Part shown: positions 1 through 13,107 of the stretch, piece after piece | Layout of the letters: each line of letters starts with the position of its first letter | Position numbering within the stretch: the first letter of the stretch is position 1 | Source: Humulus lupulus | Taxonomy: Eukaryota > Streptophyta > Magnoliopsida > Rosales > Cannabaceae | Length of the DNA stretch: 64,000 nt | Direction: 5' to 3' | Assembly: GCF_963169125.1 (NCBI RefSeq) | Contig: NC_084795.1 | Location: 131,915,701 to 131,979,700, forward strand | Translations under genes and position numbers: made by a program | Notes under the pieces: model-generated | Seen by the model: only the letters and a program-made list of their open reading frames with translations | Told to the model about the DNA's origin: nothing | The model's database searches: none

Positions 1-2139
1 ATTGTTTTCAAATGTATATGTTAAGTTTGGCAGAGTTTAGGGGGGAAAAAAAGAGAATAAAGAAAGAAAGAAATAGTTTTGGGTGATTGAATGAAGAGTA
101 GTGAAAAGAATTTGTAATTGAGATCCTAGAACGATTAATATTGCTAGAGTATTTGAGCTTTAAAATGTCTTTCATCATACCTTTTAACCTAAACTATCAT
201 TACAAGCAGGGATGGAGCCAGGATCAGTTGACTGATTGGGAGGGGGCAAAGTACTAAGTAAATATTTCAAAATAGATCATTAAATTCATAATCGATATTA
301 AAATGTAGAACATTTGTCTTGCATGTCACAAAAATCATTTATAAGTGAATCTATACTAATTTTTTTTATCAATTTTCTTTTCAATGTACACTAGCAAACA
401 ATCAGTTAAAAATTCATCTTGTTGCGAAATGTAGTCTTCATTATATTCATAGCTAAAAAGGATCGCTCTGTGGTAGCTATAGAAACAAACAGTGTAAGAA
501 TAAGAGTTATCACTCTATACACATGTTGATAGATTTATTCTTTTCTAGTTCTTACCAACCACTGACATAAATAGAAATAGTTGTCAAAACTGTAAACTCA
601 GGAAGTTGTCGCACATGATCAAAATATTCAAATTGTATCCTTAGTTGTATCATTCCTTATTTTGTAAAGTTTCTTAGGTAAAAAATTTGTACCGACTTAC
701 AAATGTCATTAATAACTCTAGAACATAGAGTTATCTAAGACACTTTTAGGCTAATAAAATAAATAAGTTTGAGAAATATATGTTCTTTGTGGCTATTTTG
801 TATTTAATTTCATTTTATTTTGTGGGTTATTTCTTGTTGACTTTGTTGTTGATTTGTTTCTAAGAAAGGATTAAAATGCCTCAAAATAATTGGGAAATGT
901 ACTTTGTTGATGTAGGACTCTATTGCTTGTAAGTTTTATAACTCACTTAGCTTAGTTTTTGTAAAGAAAAAAAAACAGGTATGCGGCTGCATTGGATTTT
1001 CGCAACATTGTTTTGTGGGGATGATGTGGAATGGACTTAAGTGAGGCTTAATCTTGAACTAAGGTGGAAAATTTTAGAGAAGGTAGTTGAGCTTCAATTT
1101 ATAACATTAGAATTGGTCCCAAATTGGGCCTTGCATGTGAGAGAGAATGGATTTTTTCAAATTGGAGACAAAAATCGTAAAGAGGAAAAGGAATATCATC
1201 ATCTCATTCATTCTCTTACCCATTTTTCCACCATAGACACCATTGGAGAAAAGAACCACCAGCCCATATATGGTTTTTCAAACTCTTTTGGAGAAAGAAA
1301 CAAGAATAACAAAAGGAAAGGAGTCAGATACAAAGAAGAATGAGAGAAGAAGAATGAGGACCACTTTGGGCTCAACTTGGCTTGATTTCTCTCTCTCTCT
1401 CACTCACTCTCTCTCTATTATTGTATTTTGAACCTTAATTTTGAATATGTTTAAATCAATGGCTGAATTGATTATTGTTGCTATTCCCTTGTTTCTAATC
1501 ATGAACTAAACTCCTTGTAGTTAGAGAAACTAAGGAACCCTAATATGTAATTTTTTATATTTGTGGGTAAAGTTAATGCTAAGCAATTTGAGATTTGATC
1601 AACAAGTGGTGAAATTTTTAATACTTAGTTTCGTTTGACCGAACTTTAGTGGGTAATTAAATTAATGTTGATGTTGAAAAAATTGATATTAATGGATGCA
1701 AAACTTGATTAATGCATGTTCTTAACTTTTAGGTTTTGAATTGTGATAATATAGGAATGCATGATCACCTTGCATGACTTAGAAGGTTTGTATTCAAATT
1801 GGTATTCTTGAAATTAATTTGGCATATAAATATGTTAATTAATTAAAGAATTGAACCTTAATTGCTTTAAAAAAAAGAATTAAAATAAGAGAATTACCTT
1901 AGTCAACTCTTCCCATAATTGCGACCGCATTTCTTGCCAACATTTTACCCAGAATTGTGTATTAGGGGGAATTAGTAACTCCAACTTCTCATAATCATCA
2001 AATTCATCACTTTGCTGTTGGTTTAATTTAGTTTTTGGTTAATTAGTTTATTTTCATTTATTTCTTTGTTCATTTCATTTAATTAAATCTTTTTACTGAT
2101 TTTCGTTCCAAATTTTTTGTTTTAATTATTACAATGTTT
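1..2139. other. AT-rich unassigned DNA
   Basis: No supported gene. The longest open frame (about 100 codons near 1041-1343, plus strand) has low-complexity composition and resembles no protein I know. The text near 1200-1960 looks like the untranslated part of a transposable element, because the sequence beyond 5600 on the other side of the hAT remnant starts in a similar way. No LTR ends or target duplications were found, so it is left unclassified. Confidence 0.5.
1388..1416. repeat. CT-rich microsatellite
   Basis: Run of CT dinucleotides broken once by CACTCA. Simple-sequence repeat with no associated gene. Confidence 0.8.
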
Positions 2140-2225
2140 AGATTAAACAATCCTTGAGAAGACGGTTAAAATACTTACTACTTTATTACTTGTTTGATGA
2201 TTATGTACACTTGCATATCATAAAA
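2140..2225 (-). repeat. Left arm of ~80-bp inverted repeat around the hAT remnant
   Basis: Read on the minus strand, this stretch matches 5515-5600 read on the plus strand. Both contain CAAGTGTACA, then CAAGTAATAAAGT, then a diverged stretch, then GGATTG. The two arms point outward from the decayed hAT coding remnant. The match is imperfect but clear by eye. The family that donated it is unknown to me. Confidence 0.6.
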
Positions 2226-5200
2226 GAAAAAGATCACAAAAGACATCAATTCTGAATGATGCATGCATTTTTCTCTGATCTAAAGCTGAACTAAGAATGA
2301 GTAACTCCACTGTGTTATCATTGAATTTGTTATTTAATTCTTGCAGTTGATAGTCTATAATTGCATTGAAAATATCAATATAATAATAGTCCATTGTAAA
2401 TTTATCTTGTTGCTGACGGACCCTTCCTCTTCTTGTAGCATAATGAGCACTAAAATCTGACACAAGTATATTAATAGGTTCATAAAATGATTTCATCTCG
2501 TTAACTAGTTCATCCCATCAATCTTCTCTTAGTTTTTGAATGAGAATCTTAGTAGATGAAACCAGATGCATGGCATTTAAAATATCTCAAGACTGAAGTT
2601 GCAAAGCTTGACAAAGTACATTAGAAATCTCCAAAATAGTTTTCATGAGATGCAAAATGAAAACAAATTCAAAAGAAGTTTATGCCTCATAAACTACATT
2701 TGCATCTCCTCGTTGAGTAGAAGTAGTGCCATCTTCAATAATATTCAATAAGACTTCACATGTTGCACTAAATATCTTTATCAAGCTAGAAATAGATTTT
2801 AAGTGAGAAGTCCAGCAAGTATCTCCTTGTAATGACCCAACTACTCTAGACTTTGGACCATTAACGACAACTATACATAGACACTAATTCTTTTAATAAA
2901 ACTTATGAAAACATACATTTGAAATAACATATCTTTATTAAAGGTTTAAAACTATATAAAATTCATAAGTAGGATATGGGATCCCATTGTTGTTAAAAGA
3001 AAAACATAACATAATTTTAAATAACATGAATTACATAATAAAGTGCGGAAAATACATATAAAGTTTAAAAAGACTTCATCCTCGATCGAACTCTCGGTCC
3101 ATTGACTCCATTCCGCCTCAACACACATCCCCAAGCTTCCAAGAACCTTTCCCGCCACTAAAGCTATTTTCCTGTACATATAAACAAAAAGGAGTGAGTC
3201 TAATACCCAGCAAGGAAAACCTAACACATAAATCATATACATCATATTCATATCAACATATACTAAACCGTATCATAACATATGTCACATATACTATAAT
3301 GGCCATTATTACTTGGGGTCCCATAAACTAAACAAGTCATATGCCCATTAGATTAGTGGGGCTTGCTAGCTAAGCAAGTCATATGCCCATAATTTATTGG
3401 GGCTTGTTAGTTGTACGGGTCATATGCCCAAGTCTACAATTATACATATTATAGCATATTACATAACACATAATCATAAGATAACATTTATCATAACATA
3501 TAAATCATATCACATAACACATAAATCCTATCCTATTTTCCTTACCAAAATTACCGGGATATGAGAACAGGTTTGGGACCTTGGAACACTCCTAAAAACC
3601 ATTTATGACAGGGTGAGTATATTGAAGAAAAGTAATGAGAAAAAATGGACGAACTATACCATCAAGAATATACTTACCAAAAACCTTATGTTCAAGATCT
3701 TAGATTTCCTAACCAAGAATAAAGAATAGAGTTAGGAAGTTGAGTAGAAAACTATAAGAATTTTAAGGAAAGCAATACAGAAATGGACTAGAGTTTTGGA
3801 ATACCTTGAAGACTTATATGACCGATCTAAACCTCGAACCGAAATGTGCTATAATTCTTACTTCCCAAATGTTTGATAAGCTTATAATCCCCAACCCAAG
3901 TGTTTACACTCTCAATAATAACCTAAAACTTGCAGCCTCTGAACTTAGCTTGATGAATGAATAAATGGCTGGGTACTAGGTCCTATTTATAGAGTTTAAG
4001 GATGAAAAGATCTTCATTTAATTTGAATAAAAATAATGGCTTTTTAAGTGAAAAATATTTGAATTATCGTTCAGCAGAGACTGAAGACTCGGTCAGAAAG
4101 ATGCTGGACTTATCAAGAGGTTAAAGATTAAGAATGGGAACATTTTCAAAAACTTTCAAAAATATACTAAGGAGCCAATATATCGCCCCTTGTAGGCGAT
4201 ATATCGCCTGGGCTAGCATGCCCGAGGTGATCGTGCGAAGTTTCGTGTTTTTCGTATCCCCGTACTGCGACATATCGCCCCTATAGCTGCGATATATCGG
4301 CATACGTTGAATATTTAATCACGAAATTGCACATTTTCAGCCTAATTTGAATTGAGTAAACAGCCTTGACTAAGTCCTCTAACGTTTTTCAAGCTGCTTA
4401 CAGACCCTAGGATATTCAAATATTAATCTTAATAAACTTATTCCTCAAAAATACTTAATTATCATTAAACATACACATGACAAGTGCTACTATCTTATTG
4501 GGTCTTATCTAAACCTTATAATATAATAAATATTATCATCAATATCAGTCATATTAATCAAACCTTAGGTTAAAATTAATATTCTTAAACTATAGGTTAA
4601 ACTTAGAAAATCTACAAGTGCTTCTATGAGTGACCAATTAAATCCCGGTCTGAACCAAAATCCACAGTCATAAAAATACTACTACTATTACTATTATACT
4701 ACTATATAACTAGCTAAGTAAAGTTCTTGGACTCTACACTCCTGCCCATTGTAAAGAACCAATTTCATTAAGCCCTTTCCCACTTTCTAACTCATCAATC
4801 TCAAGTAAATGAGAAATATTTGCAACTTAGGAAATTTTTAATTGGTCATTACACCTACATGATGCACTAACAATATTAACAATAGAGTTCAACTAGGTTA
4901 AAAATTGTTGAACATAAATACCTTCTTTAGATGCAGCAACTAATGCCAATTGCAAACAATGTGCAAAATAATGAACATAATAAGCATAAGGACATTCCCT
5001 TGAAATTAAATCTTGCAAACCATTCCATTGTGCACGTATGTTAGTTGCACCATCGTAACCTTTTCCTCGGATAGACTGAGCATCAAGACTATGATTAGAA
5101 AGGATAAAAAGAATGTCTTGCTTTAATGTTAAAGCAACAGTGTCTTTGACGTGAATAAGCCCAAAAAATGCTCTTGCACACAACCATCTTTGTCAACAAA

Positions 5201-5510
5201 TCTCAAAACAATTGGCATTTGCTCTTTTTTGGACTCATCTCATGTTTCATCAATTATTATACAAAATTTTGCTTCACCAATTTCATTATGAATTGCATTC
5301 CTCACTTTATTTGCCAAGACATGCAATCTTTTTTTCGTTTTTGGTGATGCATATGAGGCATTTCAAGGAGCTTTATCCAAAAATTTTGCTACTTTATCAC
5401 TATAAGAAGCTATGAAACTCAATAACTCTTAAAAAAATTCACGATTATTTGATGTTTTAGACTCATCACGATCTCTAAAAGAACATCCTTGAAATGAAAG
5501 CTGCTTAATT
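2218..5510 (-). pseudogene. Decayed hAT-type transposase (DUF4371/ZMYM1-like), split by an LTR insert
   Basis: Two minus-strand segments belong to one domesticated-hAT-like protein of the plant 'zinc finger MYM-type protein 1-like' group. Segment 5510-4854 encodes the DUF4371 part: an IIDET-type motif, then GYDGATN, then CPYAYYVHYFAHCLQLAL. It contains several in-frame stops (for example near 5430, 5365 and 5245). Segment 2827-2218 continues the protein (DTCWTSHLK..., then RRGRVRQQQDKF and ALD motifs) and stops before the hAT dimerisation domain. The zinc finger and the C-terminus are missing. A 2.0 kb LTR-like insert (2828-4853) separates the halves. It cannot make a transposase. The protein class is clear; the exact subfamily is inference. 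Confidence 0.75.
2828..4853 (-). mobile_element. Diverged Tekay-type solo LTR
   Basis: Begins TGTAATGACCC and ends GGTCATTACA on the plus strand, so it has TG...CA ends with matching terminal bases. Length is 2026 bp. It interrupts the hAT remnant at a point where the protein resumes on the other side. Its layout follows the other TGTAAC-type LTRs in the window read on the minus strand: a diverged copy of the conserved block near 3171-3219 and a palindromic island at 4165-4303 built on a CGATATATCGCC theme. No clean 5-bp target duplication is visible (CTCCT on the left, CCTAC on the right), so it is older than the others or has edge mutations. Confidence 0.6.
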
Positions 5511-5514
5511 CCCT

Positions 5515-5600
5515 CTAAAATATGCACAAGTGTACACAATCAACAAGTAATAAAGTGATAAGAATGAGTATCGTCTCCATGGGGATTGAATTAGCAAATA
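5515..5600 (+). repeat. Right arm of ~80-bp inverted repeat around the hAT remnant
   Basis: Plus-strand counterpart of 2140-2225. It also marks the junction between the hAT remnant and the Tat-type element A that begins near 5640. Confidence 0.6.
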
Positions 5601-5639
5601 ATCATGCAAAAATCAATACTAAACAACTTGGAACAAAAT

Positions 5640-6369
5640 AATTAAAAATAATTGGGTTGATCCTAACGTGGCACAGACTACAACTTTCAACCAATGGCTC
5701 GGGGACGTCATACTGATGTGGTTCTTTGAGCTGAAGGAGGCTCGAGAAGAGCTAGTGCAGTTCCAGGAAACCGCTATCCCACTGGAGGAGCACTCATAAC
5801 TCCAGAAGAAGGTGGAGGACACGAGGGCCCGTGTCCGTGAGATGGAGACTATGCTGGCCACTGAGCGGTCAAAGATGTCCACTCTGGAGGACACTTCCTT
5901 TAAGTTGTTAGAGGAAACTGCGGGTCGCACCCATACGGTGGAGGAGGAGCTAGCTAAGGCCCACAAAGAGCCCTGGTAGAGCCAAGCGGAGTCTTTGGCT
6001 CACACTGAGGAGCTAATCAAGGCCATGGAGGACGCTTCATGGGTGGCTACTCATGCTGAAGTTGTCGCCAAGGAGGCTGAAGCTTCGGCCAAGGAGGCCA
6101 AAGACCTCCAACTCCGAGCAGAAGAATTGGTAAAGGACCTCGACGTGATAGTCGATGATACACTCTTTGTTGTGTGGCAGAGCAACAGAGATATGGATCT
6201 CTCATTCACCAAGGAGCCCAATATGAGGACAATGCTCGAGGCGTGCCTTTAGGCAAAGGAGGCCAGGGAGGCCCAGGAGAGGGAAGTTGTGGCGGTGGAT
6301 CGCATCCCCGAGGTTGATCCTGTGATTGAGCTGGTGGTAGAGGTTCCTCCAGGACAAGGGCCCCAGTAA
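5640..6369 (+). pseudogene. Antisense extra ORF of Tat-type element A, C-terminal coiled-coil part
   Basis: Plus-strand reading frame rich in Glu, Lys, Ala and Leu heptads (for example the AKEAEASAKEAKDLQLRAEEL stretch around 6075-6130), ending at a TAA near 6367. It matches in style and position the C-terminal coiled coil of the extra ORF in element C (50305-50925). It lies antisense to the pol of element A. In-frame stops occur near 5798, 5979 and 6250, and the N-terminal part is absent because the element is truncated near 5640. Non-functional. Confidence 0.65.
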
Positions 6370-7987
6370 TTTTTTTCTTCACATGTATATTTTTAGCTAA
6401 GTAGGCTTGAGTTCCATAGTTTATTGGGGTATAGACAATTAACGCTCGAGCCCCCGAGCACTATTGTAAATATTTTTCCATTTCAACATATGTAGCTTAC
6501 ACTACTTTATTTCCATGATTGCACTATTATCATCGAATTGACACTTAGAAAATAGGCAACTTGGACTTTGTTAATTCAACTCAACGTAAACTAACTCACA
6601 AGAGTCCCAAGTCATTGACTTAGGTCTTGTGCTCGAGTCCCAGTCTTTATCGACTTATCTTAGTACTTAGACACTTTTTAGGTATTTATTGTTGCTCTGT
6701 AGGCTCGCGGTCTTCGAGAGTAACTTTAACGTGAGGTCAAGTGATACATTTGACATGGCCCTACGTCCCCGAGTTCTAACAACTCCGGATGGGGCCAACC
6801 TATGGTACTTAGAGCTTGAGGATCTTCCTGCCAGTGTCTAAACGCTTGTGAATTTAGAGTTTCTTCTTATGCTTGTGGTCCTAAGAGTAACTTTGATGCG
6901 GTGTCAATTGAGGGTACTTGGCTATCCTACTCCTTCGAGTTTCAATGACTCAGGCTTTTAGGATGTCTGTTGCATTGTAGGGTTTTTTGCCTTAGTGCTC
7001 GACGCTTAGGACATTTAGTGTTGCCTTCCAGGCTCAATTTCCTTGAAAGTAACTTTAATGCCGTCATGTGTACTTGAGTCTTAATAACTCAAGCCCATAC
7101 AAGGTCATTCACACTAAGCTACCTGCCCCCTATATACGTGGTCATCAGTGGGTCAGCTCAGGCCTTTTGATATGCCCCCCGAGTGCACAACTTAGGTCCT
7201 AATCATGTGGAAGTCGTGAACTCATCATCCTAGGTTCAGATAATAGAGTTCCTCACTCTTAAACTATGTTTTTCACGATACTCGAGTTTTAGCACTCGAG
7301 ATTTAGCTCCAAGTATCAATGACTCGGGCTTCAGTTCGTATATCGAGATCATAGGACTAGGTCATTACTCCTCGGGCAGAGTGTCCCCAGGAGGTAACCT
7401 AAGTCCGTACTCGTGGTACTTTGGTTTTTAAGTCTTAGGAGACTTAGGCTCATGCCTGAGTATGGATGACTCAGGCTTCCGTTCACATCTCAAGGATTGG
7501 GATTTTATTATTACTCCTCGAACGCGCGCTGTCCTTGGAACAATATGTTAAATCCAATCTCGCGTTACTTGGATCTCTTCGCCACTAGGTTTTTCCCAAG
7601 CCACTTAGCTATGGGGTCTTATGACATTAGGGATGCTACACTCATCGGCTAGCCTAGCTTCCCAAGTCATCAACTTCCCGATGATATTTTTTCTTGGGAC
7701 TTACCATAGACTTGGTTAGTGCTCCTCGGGCCCAGTGTCCATGGGAGTTAACCCAAGTCCATGCCTCAGAACCGAGTATAGAGGACTTGGTCTTCCGTTT
7801 GCATCTCGAGATCAAGGGTTTTGGCCAGTGCTCCAAGCACAATGTCCATGGGAGGTGACCTAAGTCCGTTCTCGCGCTATTAGGATTCTTAGTCTTTAGT
7901 CTCTAGACGCTAAGCCAACTCCGCTCTGCACACGCTTGGTTTCTTAGGTCGTGGATTCAAGACTTCTTAGTTTCCTAGGTTTTACTA
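6370..7987. repeat. Spacer of element A with degenerate repeats
   Basis: Non-coding stretch between the antisense ORF and pol of element A. Between about 7310 and 7880 the same phrases recur in degenerate form: CTCCTCGGGC, then GTGTCC, then CCTAAGTCC, then CTTCCGTT and CATCTCGAGATC. This suggests old tandem units of roughly 100-160 bp. No gene was seen. Confidence 0.5.
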
Positions 7988-7995
7988 CTCTCAGG

Positions 7996-8560
7996 TAGGG
8001 CTGATCATTGGGCGGGTTGGTCGGGTTACAAGGCATTTTTACCCATCCAATGTCATAATCGGGTTAGCAAAAGTGACCCGTAACTTGGCCAATTAAGAAA
8101 ATTTTTTTTTTAACCCGTCCAATAATTTGGGCGGGTTGGTCGAGTTAACCCGCCCAAACCAAAATGGTATTTTTTTTGGGTGGGTTGGTCGGGTCAACCC
8201 GCCCAAACAAAGTGGTATTTTTTTTTTTTACATTTTTGTAATTTTTTTCTTTTAAATACTAGTACTAATAGTGTGAAGTTTATCTTTTTAAGCTTAAAAA
8301 AATATTTTAAATTTATAGTAAAAAAATTAAAACAAAACTTAATTAATTTATATATTTATTTGAATATATTAAAAATAATAAATTGATAATAAATTCTTAA
8401 TTGGGCGGGTTGATAATTATTTTCAACCCGCCCAATGTAACAATTGGGCAGTTTAAATTTTGGTCGGTTTATTCGGGTTGCGTTTTTTGGCGGTTTTTTC
8501 GGGTTGGTTTGGGCGGATTATTCGGGTTGGGCGGGTTGTAAAAATTTCTGCACAGCCCTA
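7996..8560. mobile_element. Non-autonomous hAT element (MITE-like)
   Basis: Begins TAGGGCTG and ends CAGCCCTA, giving 8-bp terminal inverted repeats. It is flanked by a perfect 8-bp target duplication CTCTCAGG (7988-7995 and 8561-8568), the hallmark length for hAT. Near both ends it carries many copies of GGGCGGGTTGG-like subterminal words in either orientation. The centre is AT-rich and has no transposase, so it must have been moved by an enzyme encoded elsewhere. It sits in the spacer of element A and is younger than that element. Confidence 0.85.
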
Positions 8561-8955
8561 CTCTCAGGGTATTGACACAAGTCTTACTCCGCTTATGACA
8601 AGCTTAGTTTCCTAGGTCATCCTCTGTGAGGCATGGTACTCTGCGAGGCTGCCCTAACTCCATGCCCCCCAAGTGATCGAAGACTAGTCTGCGTTCATTT
8701 TTTAGGCTAGCAAGCGGGTGCTCTACGAGTAGTACATACAAAATAAAGGAAACTAACAAATATAAGCTATATCTAAAAAAATTACCTTGTCTTGTCTACA
8801 CGGTTTCCATTAACTATGCTCGGAGGCTACAAGGAGATTACTAAAATTAATAAATTTACAGCTTATATCACTGGTAATACTGGCGAAGATGCTCGGCATT
8901 CCAAACATGGGTTATCAATTCTCCATTCAGTCGAGCTAACTTGTATGTCCCCGGA
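8561..8955. other. Spacer of element A next to pol
   Basis: Continuation of the element A spacer after the hAT insert. No coding evidence. Confidence 0.4.
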
Positions 8956-11000
8956 CATACAACGTTCTAAACTTGGTATGGGCCCTCCCAGTTAGGTCCC
9001 AACACTTCCACACCGGGCTCTCGGGTGGCTAAGAAGACTCTTTGCAACTCTAGATCTCCGACCTCAAACTTTCTACCCTTTACTTTAGATTTGAAATACA
9101 TGGCTGCTTTTTGTTGGTAGGACATTACTCAAAGCTGAGAAGCTTCATGACTCCACAAGGTCTAGGGACTCTCGGAAAAAAGCATGATTTATGGTCGGAT
9201 CATATGTATCTCGTCGGTGCATGGAGAATGTTGCCTCAACCGGGAGCATGGCCTCTACCATAGGCCATAGAGAATGGAGAGTGGCTAGTGGAGGTCCTAG
9301 CAATGGTGCGGTAACTCCACAATTCCCTATGCAACTCCTTGGGCCAAGTGTCTTTCGCCTGTTTAAGCCTCTTCTTCAAAGTGCCTTTGAGCGTCTTGTT
9401 GACTGCTTCCACCTGCCTGTTTGCCTGCGTATGGGCCACAGAGGAAAAGCTCTTCATAACTCTGTGTCGCTGACAGAATTCCGTGAACACCTCGCTGTCA
9501 AACTGCAGGTCGTTGTCAGAGACTATCTTCCTCGGGAGCCCGTAGCAGCAAACGATGTTCTTGAAGACGAAGTCCAGTTCCTTCTTAGAAATGATTGTAA
9601 TGAGCGGCTCAGCCTTGATGCACTTTGTGAAGTAATCGACTGCCACTATTCCATACTTCACTCCTCCTTTTCCCACGGACAATGACCTGATAAGGTCAAT
9701 GCCCTAGACCTCAAAGGGCCAAGGACTGGTCATCTGGGTGAGTTCATTTGGAGGAGCTCGAGGTAGATTGGCGAAGCACTGGCACTTATCACACTTCTTG
9801 ACAAAGTCCATCGCGTCTCCGTTCATGGTGGGCCAAAAGTATCCTTGTCTCAAGATCTTCTTGGCGAGGCTCTACTCCCCAGCGTGGTCTCCGCAAAAGC
9901 CCTCATGCACTTCTTGGATTATCAGATTGGCTTCTTGCCTAGGCACACACCGGAGAAAAGACAACAAATATCCTCGCCTATATAGTTTTTTGTTCATGAT
10001 AACATACTGAGGCACCTGGTAAAGCAGCTTCCGAGCTGCTTTCTTATCCTGTGGTAATTCCCCGGAGACAAGATATTTCACTACGGGCTCCATCCAACCG
10101 TCCTGGGGTTGGACTGCTTCCACTTCCTTGGGAGCTGAGATGTTCGGAGCATCCAAGTAGTCAATGGGGACTACATTGATTGGATCAGCATCCTTGCTGG
10201 TTGCAATCTTGGCCAGGGCATCAGCGATAGAGTTATGTTCCCGTGGCACTTGTCGAATGGTGAATTTTGGAAGAAGTGTAGCATTTCTTGAGTCGTCACC
10301 AAGTAAGCGGCCATTTTTTTCCCCGAGTACCTGATTAACTACAAGCTGGGATTCACTAAAAATCTCAAGGCTCTTGGCCTTGAGTTCAAGTGCTAATCGG
10401 AGCCCAGCAATAAGCGCCTCATATTCTACTTCATTGTTTGAGGCGTCAACCCAAATCTTAGGGCGCTGTGAACCATGTGCCCCTAAGGGGATACCAAAAT
10501 GAGGCCTACTCTAGCACCATTTTCATTCGACGATCCATCTACATATAGCTTTTGCATGGGCCCAACCACCGGGGCATCCTCAGGTCTCTCGTTGTTTCCA
10601 GTGCACTCAGCGATGAAATCTACCAGTGCCTGTCCCTTTACGACAGTCCTTGGGAGATAAGTGATGTCAAACTAACTAAGTTCGATTGACCACTTCAGGA
10701 GTATCCTGGATGACTCCACCATTGGGAGGACCTATCATAAGGGGTGGTTTGTGAAGACCTTGATGGGGTGTGCCTAGAAATAGGGCCTCAGCTTCTGAGA
10801 AGCTACCATTAGGAGAAAGGTCAACTTCTCCATGTGCGGGTATCTAGACTCCACTCCGAGGAGTCTTTTGCTTACCAAGTACACTGGGTGCTGGACACGG
10901 GCTTCCTTGAGTACTAAGGCGACACTGATGGCACTCTCAAAGACAGCCAAGTAGAACAGAAGGGGCACTTTGTCTTCGTGTTTTACAAGATACCAGTTTG
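8956..11000 (-). pseudogene. Element A RNase H and integrase
   Basis: From high to low coordinates. 10968-10774 holds the RT-connection/RNase H region (FYLAVFESAISVALV, then VSKRLLGVE). About 10720-10250 is a decayed RNase H that starts VDGSSNENGA. 10249-9872 holds the end of RNase H and the start of integrase ([10 protein letters not shown]). 9682-9236 is the integrase core, with AVDYFTK, SDNDLQF and the NKTLK helix that carry the DDE residues. The C-terminal tail ends with a GPNWEGPY motif near 8965. Stops and frameshifts occur between the pieces, so no complete polyprotein can be made. Confidence 0.8.
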
Positions 11001-13107
11001 TGTAACGCCCTACTAGCCTAGAGTCGTTACCATGTGATTTTAAAATGTGTCATTAACTCGCTATTCGAGGTTTTAGACTGAAAAATTGTGATTAATCGAA
11101 ATAAAGACTCATTTAATGAAAATTAAGCATAAAAATTTTGGACATCCATTAAAGTTATAAAAGTGATATATTGGGATCCCAAAATATTGTTTTAAAATAT
11201 ATTTACAACTTAACAGTTAGAGTACAGTCGACCTAAGCGACAAAACCAAATGTTTATAACTTGTCCCTCAAACATTCCCCAGCCGTGGCAGCCAGGTAGG
11301 CCAAACATGTACGCGTCGCTCCATGCCCTCTGACTCATGCTTGGACGATCTTTCCTTCGCCCTTATCTGCACCATAGAGCACCCATGAGCCAAGGCCCAG
11401 CAAGAAAACTCCGCACATAGCATATGACAGTTCAATCAAATAAAAACACAACCTTAAACAAATATTAGACTATTCATATAACGGCCTATGCTGAACCAAG
11501 TGCCTTACCAGGCACTGGGTTCGCAATCTTCACCGAACGGGAGAGCACAACACCCTAGATGTCCATGCCATGGAGGGCCTGCATTCAACATGCTTGTTAC
11601 CGTTCAGCCTGCATTCAGCATGCTTGTTGTCATTCCCAGCCTTCACCAATCCCGGCCTATGTCGATCTCGACCTTTGCCGATCCTAGCTTTCACTGATCA
11701 ATCATAGCCATTCAAACATAGCATAACAACTACAAATATTTACACACAACACTCAACACAAAAAATTGGGCCATGCCTTGCTTTAAGGGCACAAACAGTT
11801 TTCTTACCTATTGTCCAAGTTTTAGCAGTTAGGCAAGCAAGCACAACTTTCGAGAATGATCCTCTCCCGAGCCCTAGGGGTAACCTAGTAACAGCCCACA
11901 AATAACATTCTCATTACTATTTGAATCCATAATTGAACCCCGGAACCAATCTCGTGCTCTCGGGACCTCCAATTTCCCCACATGGGGTGGTGAAATCGTC
12001 CCCCGAGCCCCTGGGCCTATGCCCTAAAAATACAAAATTGAGACCCCTAAAAATGGCCTAGCGCAGCGGCACAGCGATACGGGTGCCGCGACACCTAGCC
12101 AGAGCCCCCTCCCCTTGATCATCCCAGCTCCGTGGCTCGGAAGAACAGCGTTGTGGCGCTCCTATGCAAACCTAGAAAATAACATTGGTTTTTCCACCAT
12201 TTCTCTTAACCTAAGCTTGCCCAAACCATTGCCCAAGTGTACCCAAGTTCCAATTGGACCCAAAACTCTAAATAAACAACATAAATAACACATATGCATC
12301 AAAAACCAACCCAAACTCACATCTAAACTCTAATGAAATCAATGGATTAAATTCTCATAAAACTTAAACCAAACCTGAAATTTTCTTTAACACTCAAAGG
12401 AATCCTTACCTTAAAGAGAAATTTGACCCTAGGCTGCCTTCAATTCCATTCCCAAGCATCAAATCCTCAAATTCCCATGTTTAGCTTCACAAACATTAGT
12501 CCAAAAATACAGTTTTCAACAAAACAAACTCAACTCTCAAGAACAAGTAAAAAGACCTAAAACCAGAAAAATGAAACTTTACCTCTTTCTCCAAATCTGA
12601 AATTCCTAGATTTAGATGGCTATAACTCCCTTTCTGCAACTTGAATTCACTCTCAAATTCTTCAACAGCCAGAATCTGCAAGCTTGTTCTTGGCTTTTTC
12701 CTTCTAGAGCTCTTAAGAACTAAGTGAGTGTGAATGGGAGAGTGTCTATACGTGTATGGCTTTCCTTCAGCCAAGGGTTTTCTAATTAATGCCCAAAGAC
12801 CATTATACCCTTCCCTCTAACTTAGTTCTAGGCTAACCCTTAAGGGTATCTAGGTTCTTTCACCCTTTTATCAAAAATGCCACCTTTTTACTCTTATTTC
12901 AGTAACAACACTAACCTCAAGTTACTAATAGTTACCAATCTCAATAGATACCAAATACAATATGTGTGCCTCTCCGCTAATACCACGGGACATGATCTCC
13001 CAATGCTGCACATATCTCAAAATCATACCCTCAACGGGTTCAATTTACAAAAATTATCAGGGTTACCAAGCATGGGACTTTAAACACAAATAAATTCACA
13101 TAATCAC
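11001..13107 (-). repeat. Element B 3' LTR, truncated
   Basis: Matches the 5' LTR (20298-22449) from TGTAACGCCC up to ...ACATAATCAC. There the match stops, about 105 bp before the expected end. The missing piece, together with the polypurine tract, appears to be deleted, so the LTR runs directly into the last codons of pol (stop at 13125-13127). Confidence 0.75.

Noticed and set aside
1041..1343. 100-codon plus-strand open frame
   Set aside because: Low-complexity composition, no recognisable domain, surrounded by AT-rich non-coding DNA.
9191..9685. 164-codon plus-strand open frame
   Set aside because: Shadow of the minus-strand integrase of element A, which carries the recognisable DDE motifs.
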